Source: an uncultured Pseudomonadota bacterium (lineage in GTDB: Bacteria > SAR324 > NAC60-12). Taken from it: a stretch of DNA of 6,828 nt. The notes beneath the pieces were generated by a model. The model searched no databases. It was not told the origin of the DNA and saw only the letters and a list, made by a program, of their open reading frames with translations. The position numbers were made by a program, and so were the translations under genes. Location of the stretch: assembly GCA_913056375.1 (NCBI GenBank), contig CAJXNF010000155.1, forward strand, positions 1-6,828, given 5' to 3'. Numbering within the stretch: position 1 is the stretch's first letter; each line of letters starts with the position of its first letter. This document shows, piece after piece, positions 1-6,364 of this stretch.

Positions 1-198
1 GTGGATGAGTCGAACCCCCGCTGCAGCATGGCTGCGGACATCAGCGCGCAGGTGACGGAGCAGGCCTTTGGATCGTTGAAGGGTCCGGTGAAGATGGTGA
101 CAGCGCCACATTGTCCTCCGCCGTTTTCGGATGTTCTGGAGGATCTCTACATTCCGAGTCCAGAGAAGATCGCGGAAGCCGTGAGGTCGCTCAAGTGA
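1..198 (+). CDS. acoB: Acetoin/2-oxo acid dehydrogenase E1 component, beta subunit, C-terminal part (5' end outside window)
   Basis: This is the last 65 codons of a thiamine-diphosphate dehydrogenase beta subunit (transketolase C-terminal domain), which helps form the E1 heterotetramer that oxidises acetoin or a 2-oxo acid and passes the acyl group to E2. The visible part starts in the conserved VVDE-type strand, continues through ADISAQVTEQAF, and has the segment VTAPHCPPPFSDVLEDLYIP, which resembles AcoB-type subunits (family usually has TAPHTPVPFSP.LED.YIP). The GTG at position 1 is an internal codon, because the fragment aligns end to end with the C-terminus of the complete E1 beta at 5387-6364. 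The TGA overlaps the GTG start of acoX, and acoX beside acoB is the arrangement of known acetoin loci. GC is about 59% over 1-180 by hand count, higher than in the next gene. Assignment to the E1 beta family is firm; acetoin as substrate is inferred. Confidence 0.85.
   Translation: MDESNPRCSMAADISAQVTEQAFGSLKGPVKMVTAPHCPPPFSDVLEDLYIPSPEKIAEAVRSLK
183..186 (+). promoter_or_regulatory. Ribosome binding site deciding the acoX GTG start
   Basis: A GAGG lies 8 bases before the GTG at 195, inside the end of the upstream E1 beta gene. Together with the GTGA stop/start overlap it favours 195 over an upstream ATG at 111 in the same frame, which would bury 28 residues in the E1 beta coding region, and over a GTG at 222 that has poor spacing from its own purine run. 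Confidence 0.5.
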
Positions 199-1241
199 GA
201 CTTCAAGATCCGCCCAAAGAGGTGAGCCGGCCAATTCGTGTCGGAATTTTGGCAAACCCAGCCTCTGGGCGGGATATTCGAAGAGTCATTTCCAAAGCTT
301 CTGTCTTCCCGACAGCTGAAAAGTGCAACATGATCCAACGGTTGTTGGGTGCACTGACAGTTTGTGGGGTAGATGAAGCTTGGATGATGCCGGATAAGGG
401 AGGCATAGCTACTGTCATTAAGCGTTTCGGCCAAACTCCTGAGGGGAAACGATTGCTGCCTGTTCATTTTACGGATACAGACATCATGGAGACCCCTGAG
501 GATACCAGATTATCTGTCCGTGCAATGGTAGCAGCTGGTATTCGCGCAATCATAGTTCTCGGAGGGGATGGCACCCATCGTCTAGTTGCTGAGGAATGTG
601 GAGACATCCCAATGGCAACACTCTCGACGGGGACAAACAACAGTTTTCCAGAATTGAGGGAAGCTACCCTCAGTGGTTTGGCGGCAGGTTTGGTTGCGAC
701 CGAGAGGTTAAACCTAGACGATGTTACCAGGCGTGAGAAAAGACTGTTGGTTGAAGTCAATGGGGAAACAAGGGGTATGGCTCTAGTAGATGCCTGCATT
801 AGTGCAGATATGTTTGTCGCTGCAAAAGCAGTTTGGCAAGTTGAGCAACTCAGAGAACTGTATGTGACTTTTGCGTCAAGCGAGGCAATCGGACTTTCTT
901 CAATCGCTTCGTTGGTGCACCCCGTTGGGCGGGATCAAGATCATGGATTAGGAGTGCAAATGGATCCAGACGCTAGCCAAAAGGTTATGGCTCCGATTGC
1001 ACCAGGTTTGTTCGCTCAACTTGGGATTCAAAGATGGGACGAACTTAAACTTGGAAGCTCCTGGGCTCCATCCATCGACCGAGGGGTGATTGCGCTAGAT
1101 GGAGAAAGAGAAATTGAGTTTAGAGCTGTTGATAAGGTCCGATTAAGTTTGGATCGCCATGGGCCCAGAGTAATCGACGTCAGTAAGGCTTTAGGTGCTG
1201 CAGCTAAGCATGGGATCATGCTCTCTGATTCAAATGAATAG
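195..1241 (+). CDS. acoX: AcoX-like protein, NAD-kinase superfamily, acetoin catabolism
   Basis: The 348-residue product matches AcoX, a protein found in acetoin dehydrogenase operons whose biochemical role has not been firmly established. It belongs to the ATP-NAD kinase/diacylglycerol kinase fold group. Visible motifs are an N-terminal strand followed by NPASGRDIRR (residues 21-30), the nucleotide-binding GGDGTHR (123-129), and TGTNNSFPELREAT (145-158), which corresponds to the second phosphate/nucleotide loop of the family. Length is close to known AcoX proteins (about 350-360). There is no signal peptide or membrane segment, so it is expected in the cytoplasm. The start is GTG at 195, overlapping the acoB stop by GTGA, which suggests translational coupling. 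It is followed by a 114-base gap before the SDR gene. The family call is strong; whether it phosphorylates NAD, a hydroxyketone or something else cannot be read from the sequence. Confidence 0.9.
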   Translation: MRLQDPPKEVSRPIRVGILANPASGRDIRRVISKASVFPTAEKCNMIQRLLGALTVCGVDEAWMMPDKGGIATVIKRFGQTPEGKRLLPVHFTDTDIMETPEDTRLSVRAMVAAGIRAIIVLGGDGTHRLVAEECGDIPMATLSTGTNNSFPELREATLSGLAAGLVATERLNLDDVTRREKRLLVEVNGETRGMALVDACISADMFVAAKAVWQVEQLRELYVTFASSEAIGLSSIASLVHPVGRDQDHGLGVQMDPDASQKVMAPIAPGLFAQLGIQRWDELKLGSSWAPSIDRGVIALDGEREIEFRAVDKVRLSLDRHGPRVIDVSKALGAAAKHGIMLSDSNE

Positions 1242-1355
1242 TATTTGAGGGAAGTGGGCATCCACAATGGAATCAACCGATGTCCGCAGCCTTTGAAATT
1301 TTTAGTGGGTGATGAACTGAGGTTTCATTCACTTCTGATCTTTAGGGGATAAAAC

Positions 1356-2153
1356 ATGGATCTTCAATTAAATGGAAAAGTTGCTTTAATCACAGGTGCC
1401 AGCCGGGGGTTAGGCAAAGCATGCGCTGAAATGCTAGCCTCAGAAGGTTGTCATCTTTCACTTTGTGGCCGTAACAAAGCCAAACTGGAGGAAGTTGCTA
1501 ACGGATTGAGGAGTGAAACCGTCAAGGTGTTGACCGTAGAGGCTGATCTTAGGAAGCGCGAAGAGAATGAAAAATTCGTAAATGAGTCAGTAGCTCACTT
1601 TGGGGGCATGGACATCCTGATTAATAATGCGGGTGCGGGGCAATTGAGTGATCTTCTCAGTCACGATGAAGGTGTGATCAGAGAAAGTATGGACTTGATG
1701 TACTATGGCCCTTTGCACGCTTCCAGAGCTGCAATTCCGCATTTAAGGACAAGGGGTGGAGGAAGAATCATTAACATCTCCTCCATTTTTGGAAAGCAAC
1801 CTGGAGGGTTGGTTGATTATGACTCCGTCAAGGCCGCCCTGAACATGCTTACAAAGGACATGGCGAATTATCTCGCAGGAGATAAAATTCTGGTCAATGC
1901 TGTGTGTCCAGGTCCAATCAAAGGGCCACTTTGGGAAGAACCAGGGGGACTGGGAGATCAATTAGGAGGTTTTCTGGGTATGCCAGGTCCCGATGCGATT
2001 GAGGCATTCGCTAAGCAAAACATTCCTCTGGGCCATTATGGAGATCCAGAAGATGTTTCGGCGTTGGTTGCTTACTTGGCATCACCACACGGGAAATTCA
2101 TCACAGGTCAGGCAATCAACGTTGACGGGGGTATGGTCAAGACTTTGATTTGA
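1356..2153 (+). CDS. Short-chain dehydrogenase/reductase (SDR family, FabG-like)
   Basis: A 265-residue classical SDR, a cytoplasmic NAD(P)-dependent oxidoreductase acting on an alcohol/ketone pair. The cofactor motif TGASRGLG is at residues 13-20, followed by ADL near 63-65 and NNAG at 90-93. Catalytic Ser143 lies in INISSIFG, and Tyr155 and Lys159 in YDSVK. The stretch NAVCPGPIKGP (181-191) begins the substrate loop, and ITGQAINVDGG near the C-terminus is typical. Arg at 39 (CGRN) after the second strand hints at NADP(H). The conserved Asn of the catalytic tetrad appears to be Met115. ATG at 1356 is preceded by AGGGG with 7-base spacing. Position 64 bases ahead of dhaK suggests it interconverts a polyol or hydroxyketone linked to the kinase substrate, but the substrate is unknown. 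Similarity to 3-oxoacyl-ACP reductase is only family level. Confidence 0.93.
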   Translation: MDLQLNGKVALITGASRGLGKACAEMLASEGCHLSLCGRNKAKLEEVANGLRSETVKVLTVEADLRKREENEKFVNESVAHFGGMDILINNAGAGQLSDLLSHDEGVIRESMDLMYYGPLHASRAAIPHLRTRGGGRIINISSIFGKQPGGLVDYDSVKAALNMLTKDMANYLAGDKILVNAVCPGPIKGPLWEEPGGLGDQLGGFLGMPGPDAIEAFAKQNIPLGHYGDPEDVSALVAYLASPHGKFITGQAINVDGGMVKTLI

Positions 2154-2217
2154 TTTCTGAATCTTTGAAGAAAATAAATATTCAGGGTGCATCCCACACA
2201 AATAATGGAGGAATCTG

Positions 2218-3222
2218 ATGAAGAAGTTGTTGAATGACCCATACAAGTACGTTGATGAAATGTTGGTGGGGATGTGTGCGGCTCACCCTGAAATTTATAG
2301 ACAGACCGGTGAAGGAGGAAGAGTCATTACCCGAGCTGGGTCTCAAAGACCAGGGAAGGTCGGTATCGTCTCAGGGGGTGGTTCTGGTCATCTACCAGTG
2401 TTTACAGGCTATGTGGGCCATGGGCTTTTGGATGCTTGTGCAATCGGAGATGTGTTCGCATCTCCATCCGTCGAGCAGATGGCTGAGGCGATGAAAGTTG
2501 CTCATGCAGGCGCTGGAGTGTTACGTCTCTACGGAAACTATGGTGGAGATGTCATGAACTTCGATATGGCTGGAGAGCAACTTGAGATGGAGGAAGATAT
2601 CCAATCCACAACTGTTCTTCTAGCAGATGATGTTTCCTCTGCTCCACATGAAGTAGCGGAGAAACGTCGACGAGTTGCCGGCATGGTCTACGCTTTCAAA
2701 ATTGCAGGAGCTGCGGCTGAACAAATGCGATCGTTAGAGGAAGTGACCCGAATTGCCCAGGAGACCGCAGATTCCTGTCGTAGCGTTGGTGCTGCATTGA
2801 CTCCTTGCACTATCCCACAAGCAGGTAAGGCAACCTTTGAGATTGCTGAGGATGAGATGGAAATGGGAATGGGTATTCATGGGGAACCTGGGGTATGGAG
2901 AGACAAGCTCAAACCGGCAGATGATATTGCTCATGAGATGGTTGATCGCTTGATTGCCGATCGGGCGATTAGTTCAGGTGATCGGCTCTCAGTAATGGTT
3001 AATAGTCTCGGTGCTACACCTCCTGAAGAACTCTACATCCTTTATCGAGTTGTTAAAAAGCGGATTGAAGATCTTGGAGCCACAATAGTGATGCCACTTG
3101 TCGGGCGCTACGCAACTTCAATGGAAATGGCAGGCGTTTCTATGACATTTTGTTTCTTAAATCAGGAAAGAGAAGCATTACTTCAGGCACCTGCGCGTTG
3201 TGCTTTTTGGCAGGTAGGATGA
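2218..3222 (+). CDS. dhaK: Dihydroxyacetone kinase-type subunit DhaK (hydroxyketone-binding subunit)
   Basis: The 334-residue protein is a DAK1-domain subunit, which binds a hydroxyketone covalently as a hemiaminal on a histidine and receives phosphate from DhaL-bound ATP. It has the family length. Visible motifs are GGGSGHLP (residues 53-60, His58 matching E. coli His56), GNYGGDVMNF (106-115, Asp111 matching Asp109), GIHGEPG (219-225, His221 matching the substrate-bound His218), VNSLGATP (261-268) and EMAGVSMT (303-310). Differences from the classical enzyme are Leu after GGGSGH instead of Glu, and Gly106 where VKNYTGD has the substrate-contacting Lys104. These point to a divergent branch, perhaps for a C4 ketose such as erythrulose (inference). 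A strong GGAGG lies 6 bases before ATG. The stop overlaps the dhaL start (ATGA). No PTS-type DhaM is present, so an ATP-dependent kinase is expected. Cytoplasmic. Confidence 0.93.
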   Translation: MKKLLNDPYKYVDEMLVGMCAAHPEIYRQTGEGGRVITRAGSQRPGKVGIVSGGGSGHLPVFTGYVGHGLLDACAIGDVFASPSVEQMAEAMKVAHAGAGVLRLYGNYGGDVMNFDMAGEQLEMEEDIQSTTVLLADDVSSAPHEVAEKRRRVAGMVYAFKIAGAAAEQMRSLEEVTRIAQETADSCRSVGAALTPCTIPQAGKATFEIAEDEMEMGMGIHGEPGVWRDKLKPADDIAHEMVDRLIADRAISSGDRLSVMVNSLGATPPEELYILYRVVKKRIEDLGATIVMPLVGRYATSMEMAGVSMTFCFLNQEREALLQAPARCAFWQVG

Positions 3223-3818
3223 TGAAAGTTTCGTGGTTGCAAGACCAACTACCCCGATTGGCTGCACACCTAGAATCAAGTGCAGAGGAACTGAACGGCC
3301 TGGATGCCCAGCTTGGAGATGGGGATCTTGGGGTGACAATGGTTCGTGGGAGTCGGCAGCTTCTGGAGATTCGGGAAGAACTGCCTGATGATTGGGGAAT
3401 GGCGCTGCTAAAGTGTGCCCAAGCCTTTACCAAAACCAGTGGCTCCAGTTACGGGACCATCCTGGCTACAGGTTTGATGGCGATGGCCAAGCAGAAGAAG
3501 GGGCAGGCAGAAATGGATGCTACTGAGTGGGCTGGTCTACTCAAATTGGCACTGGAGGCGATGCAACAGCGCGGCAAAGCAGAGTTGGGTCAGAAGACCG
3601 TGTTGGACCCACTCTCAGCAGCACAGAAGAAATTAGAAAATGCTCCTGAAGCAAGTCTGCCTGATCTGATCGAGGTGGTGCAGCAAACGATAGATGACTT
3701 CAGGGATAAGCCCTGCCAAATTGGCAGAGCGCGCATTTTTCAGGATAAATCCATTGGTTTGGATGATCCTGGAATGGTTGCATTCAAACGGCTTCTTGAG
3801 GGTCTCGATTCCAATTAG
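3219..3818 (+). CDS. dhaL: Dihydroxyacetone kinase-type subunit DhaL (ATP-binding subunit)
   Basis: A 199-residue DAK2-domain protein that holds Mg-ATP and phosphorylates the substrate on DhaK. The metal-binding signature LDAQLGDGDLGVTM (residues 28-41) supplies Asp29, Asp34 and Asp36, the usual three aspartates. TSGSSYG (73-79) is the nucleotide loop that is normally TSGPLYG-like, GQKTVLDPL (124-132) matches GDKTMLDAL of the family, and DDPG (182-185) near the end matches the HQDPGA region. The start chosen is ATG at 3219, overlapping the dhaK stop by ATGA. The adjacent ATG at 3222 is equally possible and has CAGG seven bases upstream. An in-frame ATG at 3150 lies inside dhaK and adds residues with no family match. 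Length fits free-standing DhaL (about 200-215). Expected to pair with the preceding DhaK. Confidence 0.93.
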   Translation: MMKVSWLQDQLPRLAAHLESSAEELNGLDAQLGDGDLGVTMVRGSRQLLEIREELPDDWGMALLKCAQAFTKTSGSSYGTILATGLMAMAKQKKGQAEMDATEWAGLLKLALEAMQQRGKAELGQKTVLDPLSAAQKKLENAPEASLPDLIEVVQQTIDDFRDKPCQIGRARIFQDKSIGLDDPGMVAFKRLLEGLDSN

Positions 3819-4100
3819 TAGACTAAATTTTTAGAGGTGATTCCTGTACGGAGTCTCTCCACCCTCAATTTTAGATAAGATCGTTGAAGATAAATACTGT
3901 GGGTAGATCCTCTCGGTCGTTCAAATCACACTGATGAGTTGGCCTGCAAATATACGACGCCAATCCTCAAGGAGGAACGGATAACGGATTCTGGCCAACG
4001 AACAGGGGAATCTTTAAGACCTTTGAAACGGCAAGATCTCTCGTCGATGGTGGCTTGCGCAAAAATAAAATTGGCTGACCCTAAATTTACTGGGAAGAAA
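3819..4100 (+). other. Non-coding or decayed stretch after dhaL
   Basis: No intact gene, RNA gene or convincing promoter is visible. All frames are short. Around 3938-4078 the frame just upstream of the relic below is open for about 46 codons and begins VGLQIYDANPQGG, with no family I can name; it could be further debris of the substrate-binding protein gene, but the similarity is too weak to claim. A short inverted repeat AGACT/AGTCT (3820-3824 and 3852-3856) follows dhaL without a T-tract. Confidence 0.4.
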
Positions 4101-4260
4101 CACTTCAAAATGCGGGTGCCCTGAGCAGAAGTATATCCAAGGCTGTTTACGGTGAACTGAACTCACAGCAGGCTTTGGATAAGGCTGCTGAAGAATGGGC
4201 CAAGATGTCCAGAAACTTGGAATCGATAACCAAAAGCGACAGTACGAGAAATTCCTGCCA
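4101..4260 (+). pseudogene. Frameshifted C-terminal relic of a sugar ABC-transporter substrate-binding protein
   Basis: The conceptual peptide matches the C-terminal end of extracellular solute-binding proteins of the family 1 sugar type, which typically read: IPG..EY, a helix, then GE.SPQEALD.AA.EW..I..RLG.D.QK..Y..FL. Here the pieces lie in different frames. FKMRVP is in frame 3 (4104-4121). PEQKYI, then in frame 1, overlaps it (4119-4136). ISKAVYGELNSQQALDKAAEEW is in frame 2 (4133-4198), and QKLGIDNQKRQYEKFL is in frame 1 (4210-4257). The last shift, near 4205-4212, is the clearest: both sides fit the family in order with only one or two residues disturbed. The N-terminal signal peptide and most of the protein are missing, so no function is expected. 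Frame 1 then runs without family similarity to a TGA at 4360 that overlaps the next gene's ATG. I judge the relic likely from motif order, without a database search. Confidence 0.65.
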
Positions 4261-4358
4261 GGCTCAAGAAAACAGGTTACAAGATCTAAAACTTCTCCTA
4301 TCAGTGCCCTGATGGGTAATGATACTTCCTTCTCTCCTTCGTTTGCTTCCGCCTTACT

Positions 4359-5390
4359 ATGATTTCTGAAAATAGCCGTCACTTATATCTGCAACTTCTG
4401 CGGGTTAGAACTTTTGAAGACCGAGTGGGTGAATTGTTTCTTCAGGGGGGAAGCGCGGGAACCATGCTTCATTTGTCCATTGGAGAGGAAGCGCCAGCAG
4501 TTGGAGTTGCTGAAGCGATGCAGCCCAAGGATAGCTTTACAACCCATCATCGTGGCCATGGAATTTTTCTCGCTCGAGGTGCGGACCCGAAAAGAATGCT
4601 CGCTGAAATAGCTGGAAAAGAAGCCGGTTACTGTCGAGGTAAGGGTGGTTCCATGCACATTGCCGATCGAAAATTAGGTCATCTTGGGGCAAATGCGATC
4701 GTGGGTGGAGGGATTCCTCATGTCGTTGGTGCTGGATTGAGTTACCAACTTCTAAAAGTCCCTGCGGTTTCCATTGCTTTCTTTGGTGATGGAGCCATGC
4801 AGCAGGGAAATTTATACGAAAGTATGAATCTGGCCGCGCTCTGGAAACTTCCAGTTCTGTTTGTTTGCATCAACAATCAATACGGTATGGGTACGCGACT
4901 GGACCAAGCAAGTGCTTCTCTTGAATTTGTAAAACGTGCAGAATCTTTTGGCTTAATTGGCAAAGAAGTCTCAGGACTTGATGTGGAAGAAGTGAAAGAA
5001 GCAGCAACAGAGATTTTGGAAATGGCTCGCGAAGGCAAGCCAGCCTTTATGAAAATTGACTGTTATCGCTTTCATGGACACGCCAGAAAGGACAAAAGCC
5101 CTTACCGAGATCAGAATGAGGAAGAGGAGGGTCGTAAAAAAGATCCCATAAAATTTCAAGCAGATCGCCTCATGGAACAAGGAGTCTCCATCTCGGAGAT
5201 GGATATTTGGCATAAAAAGGTTGCTGATGAAATGGATGAAGCTTTGAATTTCGCCTTGGAAACTCAGGAGCCAACATTGAATTCAATGTTTGAAGATGTG
5301 TATGCCCCTAACTTGACGCACCCTGAATCAGTAGGGTCAAGGATTGATCGTGCATTGTACTCGGAGATTCTTGATGGGGACTACCGATGA
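4359..5390 (+). CDS. Acetoin/pyruvate-type dehydrogenase E1 component, alpha subunit
   Basis: A 343-residue thiamine-diphosphate-binding alpha subunit that pairs with the next gene product. The ThDP motif begins GDGAMQQGN (GDG at 143-145) and ends INNQYGM (Asn172-Asn173), the usual GDG-X26-NN spacing. HRGHG at 64-68 and CRGKGGSMH at 92-100 are the active-site loops, and FHGHARKDKSPYR is the flexible loop that corresponds to the phosphorylation loop of pyruvate dehydrogenases. The LGANAIVGGGIP segment (109-120) resembles AcoA-type subunits more than classical PdhA (GGHGIVG), so acetoin dehydrogenase alpha is a good alternative name, but substrate cannot be fixed. The ATG at 4359 gives the right N-terminus (LLRVRTFEDRVGELF follows at once). 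There is no Shine-Dalgarno; the 34 bases before it are pyrimidine rich. The stop overlaps the E1 beta start by ATGA. Confidence 0.93.
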   Translation: MISENSRHLYLQLLRVRTFEDRVGELFLQGGSAGTMLHLSIGEEAPAVGVAEAMQPKDSFTTHHRGHGIFLARGADPKRMLAEIAGKEAGYCRGKGGSMHIADRKLGHLGANAIVGGGIPHVVGAGLSYQLLKVPAVSIAFFGDGAMQQGNLYESMNLAALWKLPVLFVCINNQYGMGTRLDQASASLEFVKRAESFGLIGKEVSGLDVEEVKEAATEILEMAREGKPAFMKIDCYRFHGHARKDKSPYRDQNEEEEGRKKDPIKFQADRLMEQGVSISEMDIWHKKVADEMDEALNFALETQEPTLNSMFEDVYAPNLTHPESVGSRIDRALYSEILDGDYR

Positions 5391-6364
5391 AAGAGATGAC
5401 CTATCGGGATGCACTGCGTTTAGGTCTTCAGGAATCGATGCAATCTGATCCAACGATCGTTATCCTGGGAGAGGAAGTCGGGAGATATGGAGGTGCATAT
5501 GGTGTTACTAAAGGCCTCCTTCAGGAATTTGGTGAAGACTGGGTAAGAGATACCCCAATCTCTGAAGAAATATTAGTGGGTGCTGCGGTCGGAGCAGCGA
5601 TGACGGGTCTGAGACCTGTTGCAGAATTAATGTACGTCGATTTTTTGACGCTGGCTATGGATCAGTTAGTAAATCAGGCCGCCAAGATACGATACATGTT
5701 TGGGGGACAAATCAGTGTTCCGATGATGTTGCGAAGCCAGGGGGGAACTGGTAGATCTGCAGCAGCTCAACACTCACAAAGTTTGGAAGCCTGGGTAATG
5801 CATACGCCTGGATTGCACTTGGCAATGCCAGCTGATGCGACAGACGCCTACGTCTTGATCAAACATGCACTGACACTTGCTGATCCAGTAGTATTTTTGG
5901 AGCACAAAGGTTTGTACGCCCAAAGCTTTCCCTTTAATCCAGAATCTGCTCCTCCTTGGGGAAAAGCAAAGATCAGTCGATCAGGTAATGATTGTTCAAT
6001 TATCTGTTACTCCAGAATGGTTCAACGCTCCTTAGAGGCGGCGACCCAACTGGCTGAGTTAGGGGTACAGGTCGATGTTGTTGACCTGAGGACCTTGCAT
6101 CCGCTGGATATGGAAACAGTAACAAAATCTGTCCGAAAGACAGGGCGGGCTCTTGTGGTCACGGAGGACTGCCTGACCGCCGGTGTGAGCGCCGAGTTGT
6201 CAGCCAGAATCACGGAAGAAAACTTTGAGTACCTGGAAGAACCCGTCCTGCGAATGGCTGGAGAGGATATTCCCATCCCAGTATCTCCTGCTTTGGAAGC
6301 TGCATCGGTGCCCACCAATGAAAGCATCAAACAAAGTATTCTCAAATTGATGCGAAAAAAATGA
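5387..6364 (+). CDS. Acetoin/pyruvate-type dehydrogenase E1 component, beta subunit
   Basis: A complete 325-residue beta subunit, the usual length. GEEVGRYGGAYGVTKGL begins at residue 28. Glu60 in DTPISE matches the glutamate that activates ThDP, and the AAQHSQSLEAW segment carries His129, matching the conserved active-site histidine. The C-terminal half is the transketolase C-terminal domain ending in KLMRKK. It forms the E1 tetramer with the alpha subunit encoded just upstream, to which it is coupled by an ATGA overlap; GGGGA lies 6 bases before the start. The stop overlaps the E2 start by ATGA. It is a paralogue of the fragment at 1-198 but differs at the C-terminal tip (AGEDIPIPVSPALE in place of TAPHCPPPFSDVLE), so the two beta subunits probably belong to different complexes. 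Substrate (pyruvate, acetoin or another 2-oxo acid) is undetermined. Confidence 0.94.
   Translation: MKEMTYRDALRLGLQESMQSDPTIVILGEEVGRYGGAYGVTKGLLQEFGEDWVRDTPISEEILVGAAVGAAMTGLRPVAELMYVDFLTLAMDQLVNQAAKIRYMFGGQISVPMMLRSQGGTGRSAAAQHSQSLEAWVMHTPGLHLAMPADATDAYVLIKHALTLADPVVFLEHKGLYAQSFPFNPESAPPWGKAKISRSGNDCSIICYSRMVQRSLEAATQLAELGVQVDVVDLRTLHPLDMETVTKSVRKTGRALVVTEDCLTAGVSAELSARITEENFEYLEEPVLRMAGEDIPIPVSPALEAASVPTNESIKQSILKLMRKK

Noticed and set aside
1309..1332. Imperfect inverted repeat GTGATGAA / TTCATTCAC with a 7-base loop before the SDR gene, a possible operator or terminator
   Set aside because: The stem needs a one-base bulge, is AT-rich and has no T-tract; repeats of this size occur by chance.
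2157..2185. Inverted repeat CTGAAT / ATTCAG between the SDR gene and dhaK
   Set aside because: Only 6 base pairs with a 17-base loop and no T-run; not enough for a terminator, and a break here would split genes with matching roles.
3820..3860. Possible terminator after dhaL (AGACT/AGTCT arms and a GGAG-TCT-CTCC hairpin)
   Set aside because: Arms are 4 to 5 bases and no T-tract follows; I could not support termination here.
3939..4124. A 61-codon open frame starting with TTG in the gap before the E1 alpha gene
   Set aside because: No Shine-Dalgarno, no recognisable domain, and its end overlaps the frameshifted binding-protein relic; better explained as debris.
3819..4358. A sigma-54 promoter (TGGCAC-N5-TTGC), as expected for acetoin operons controlled by AcoR
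   Set aside because: TGGC and TTGC words occur but not with the right spacing; no convincing sigma-70 pair either.
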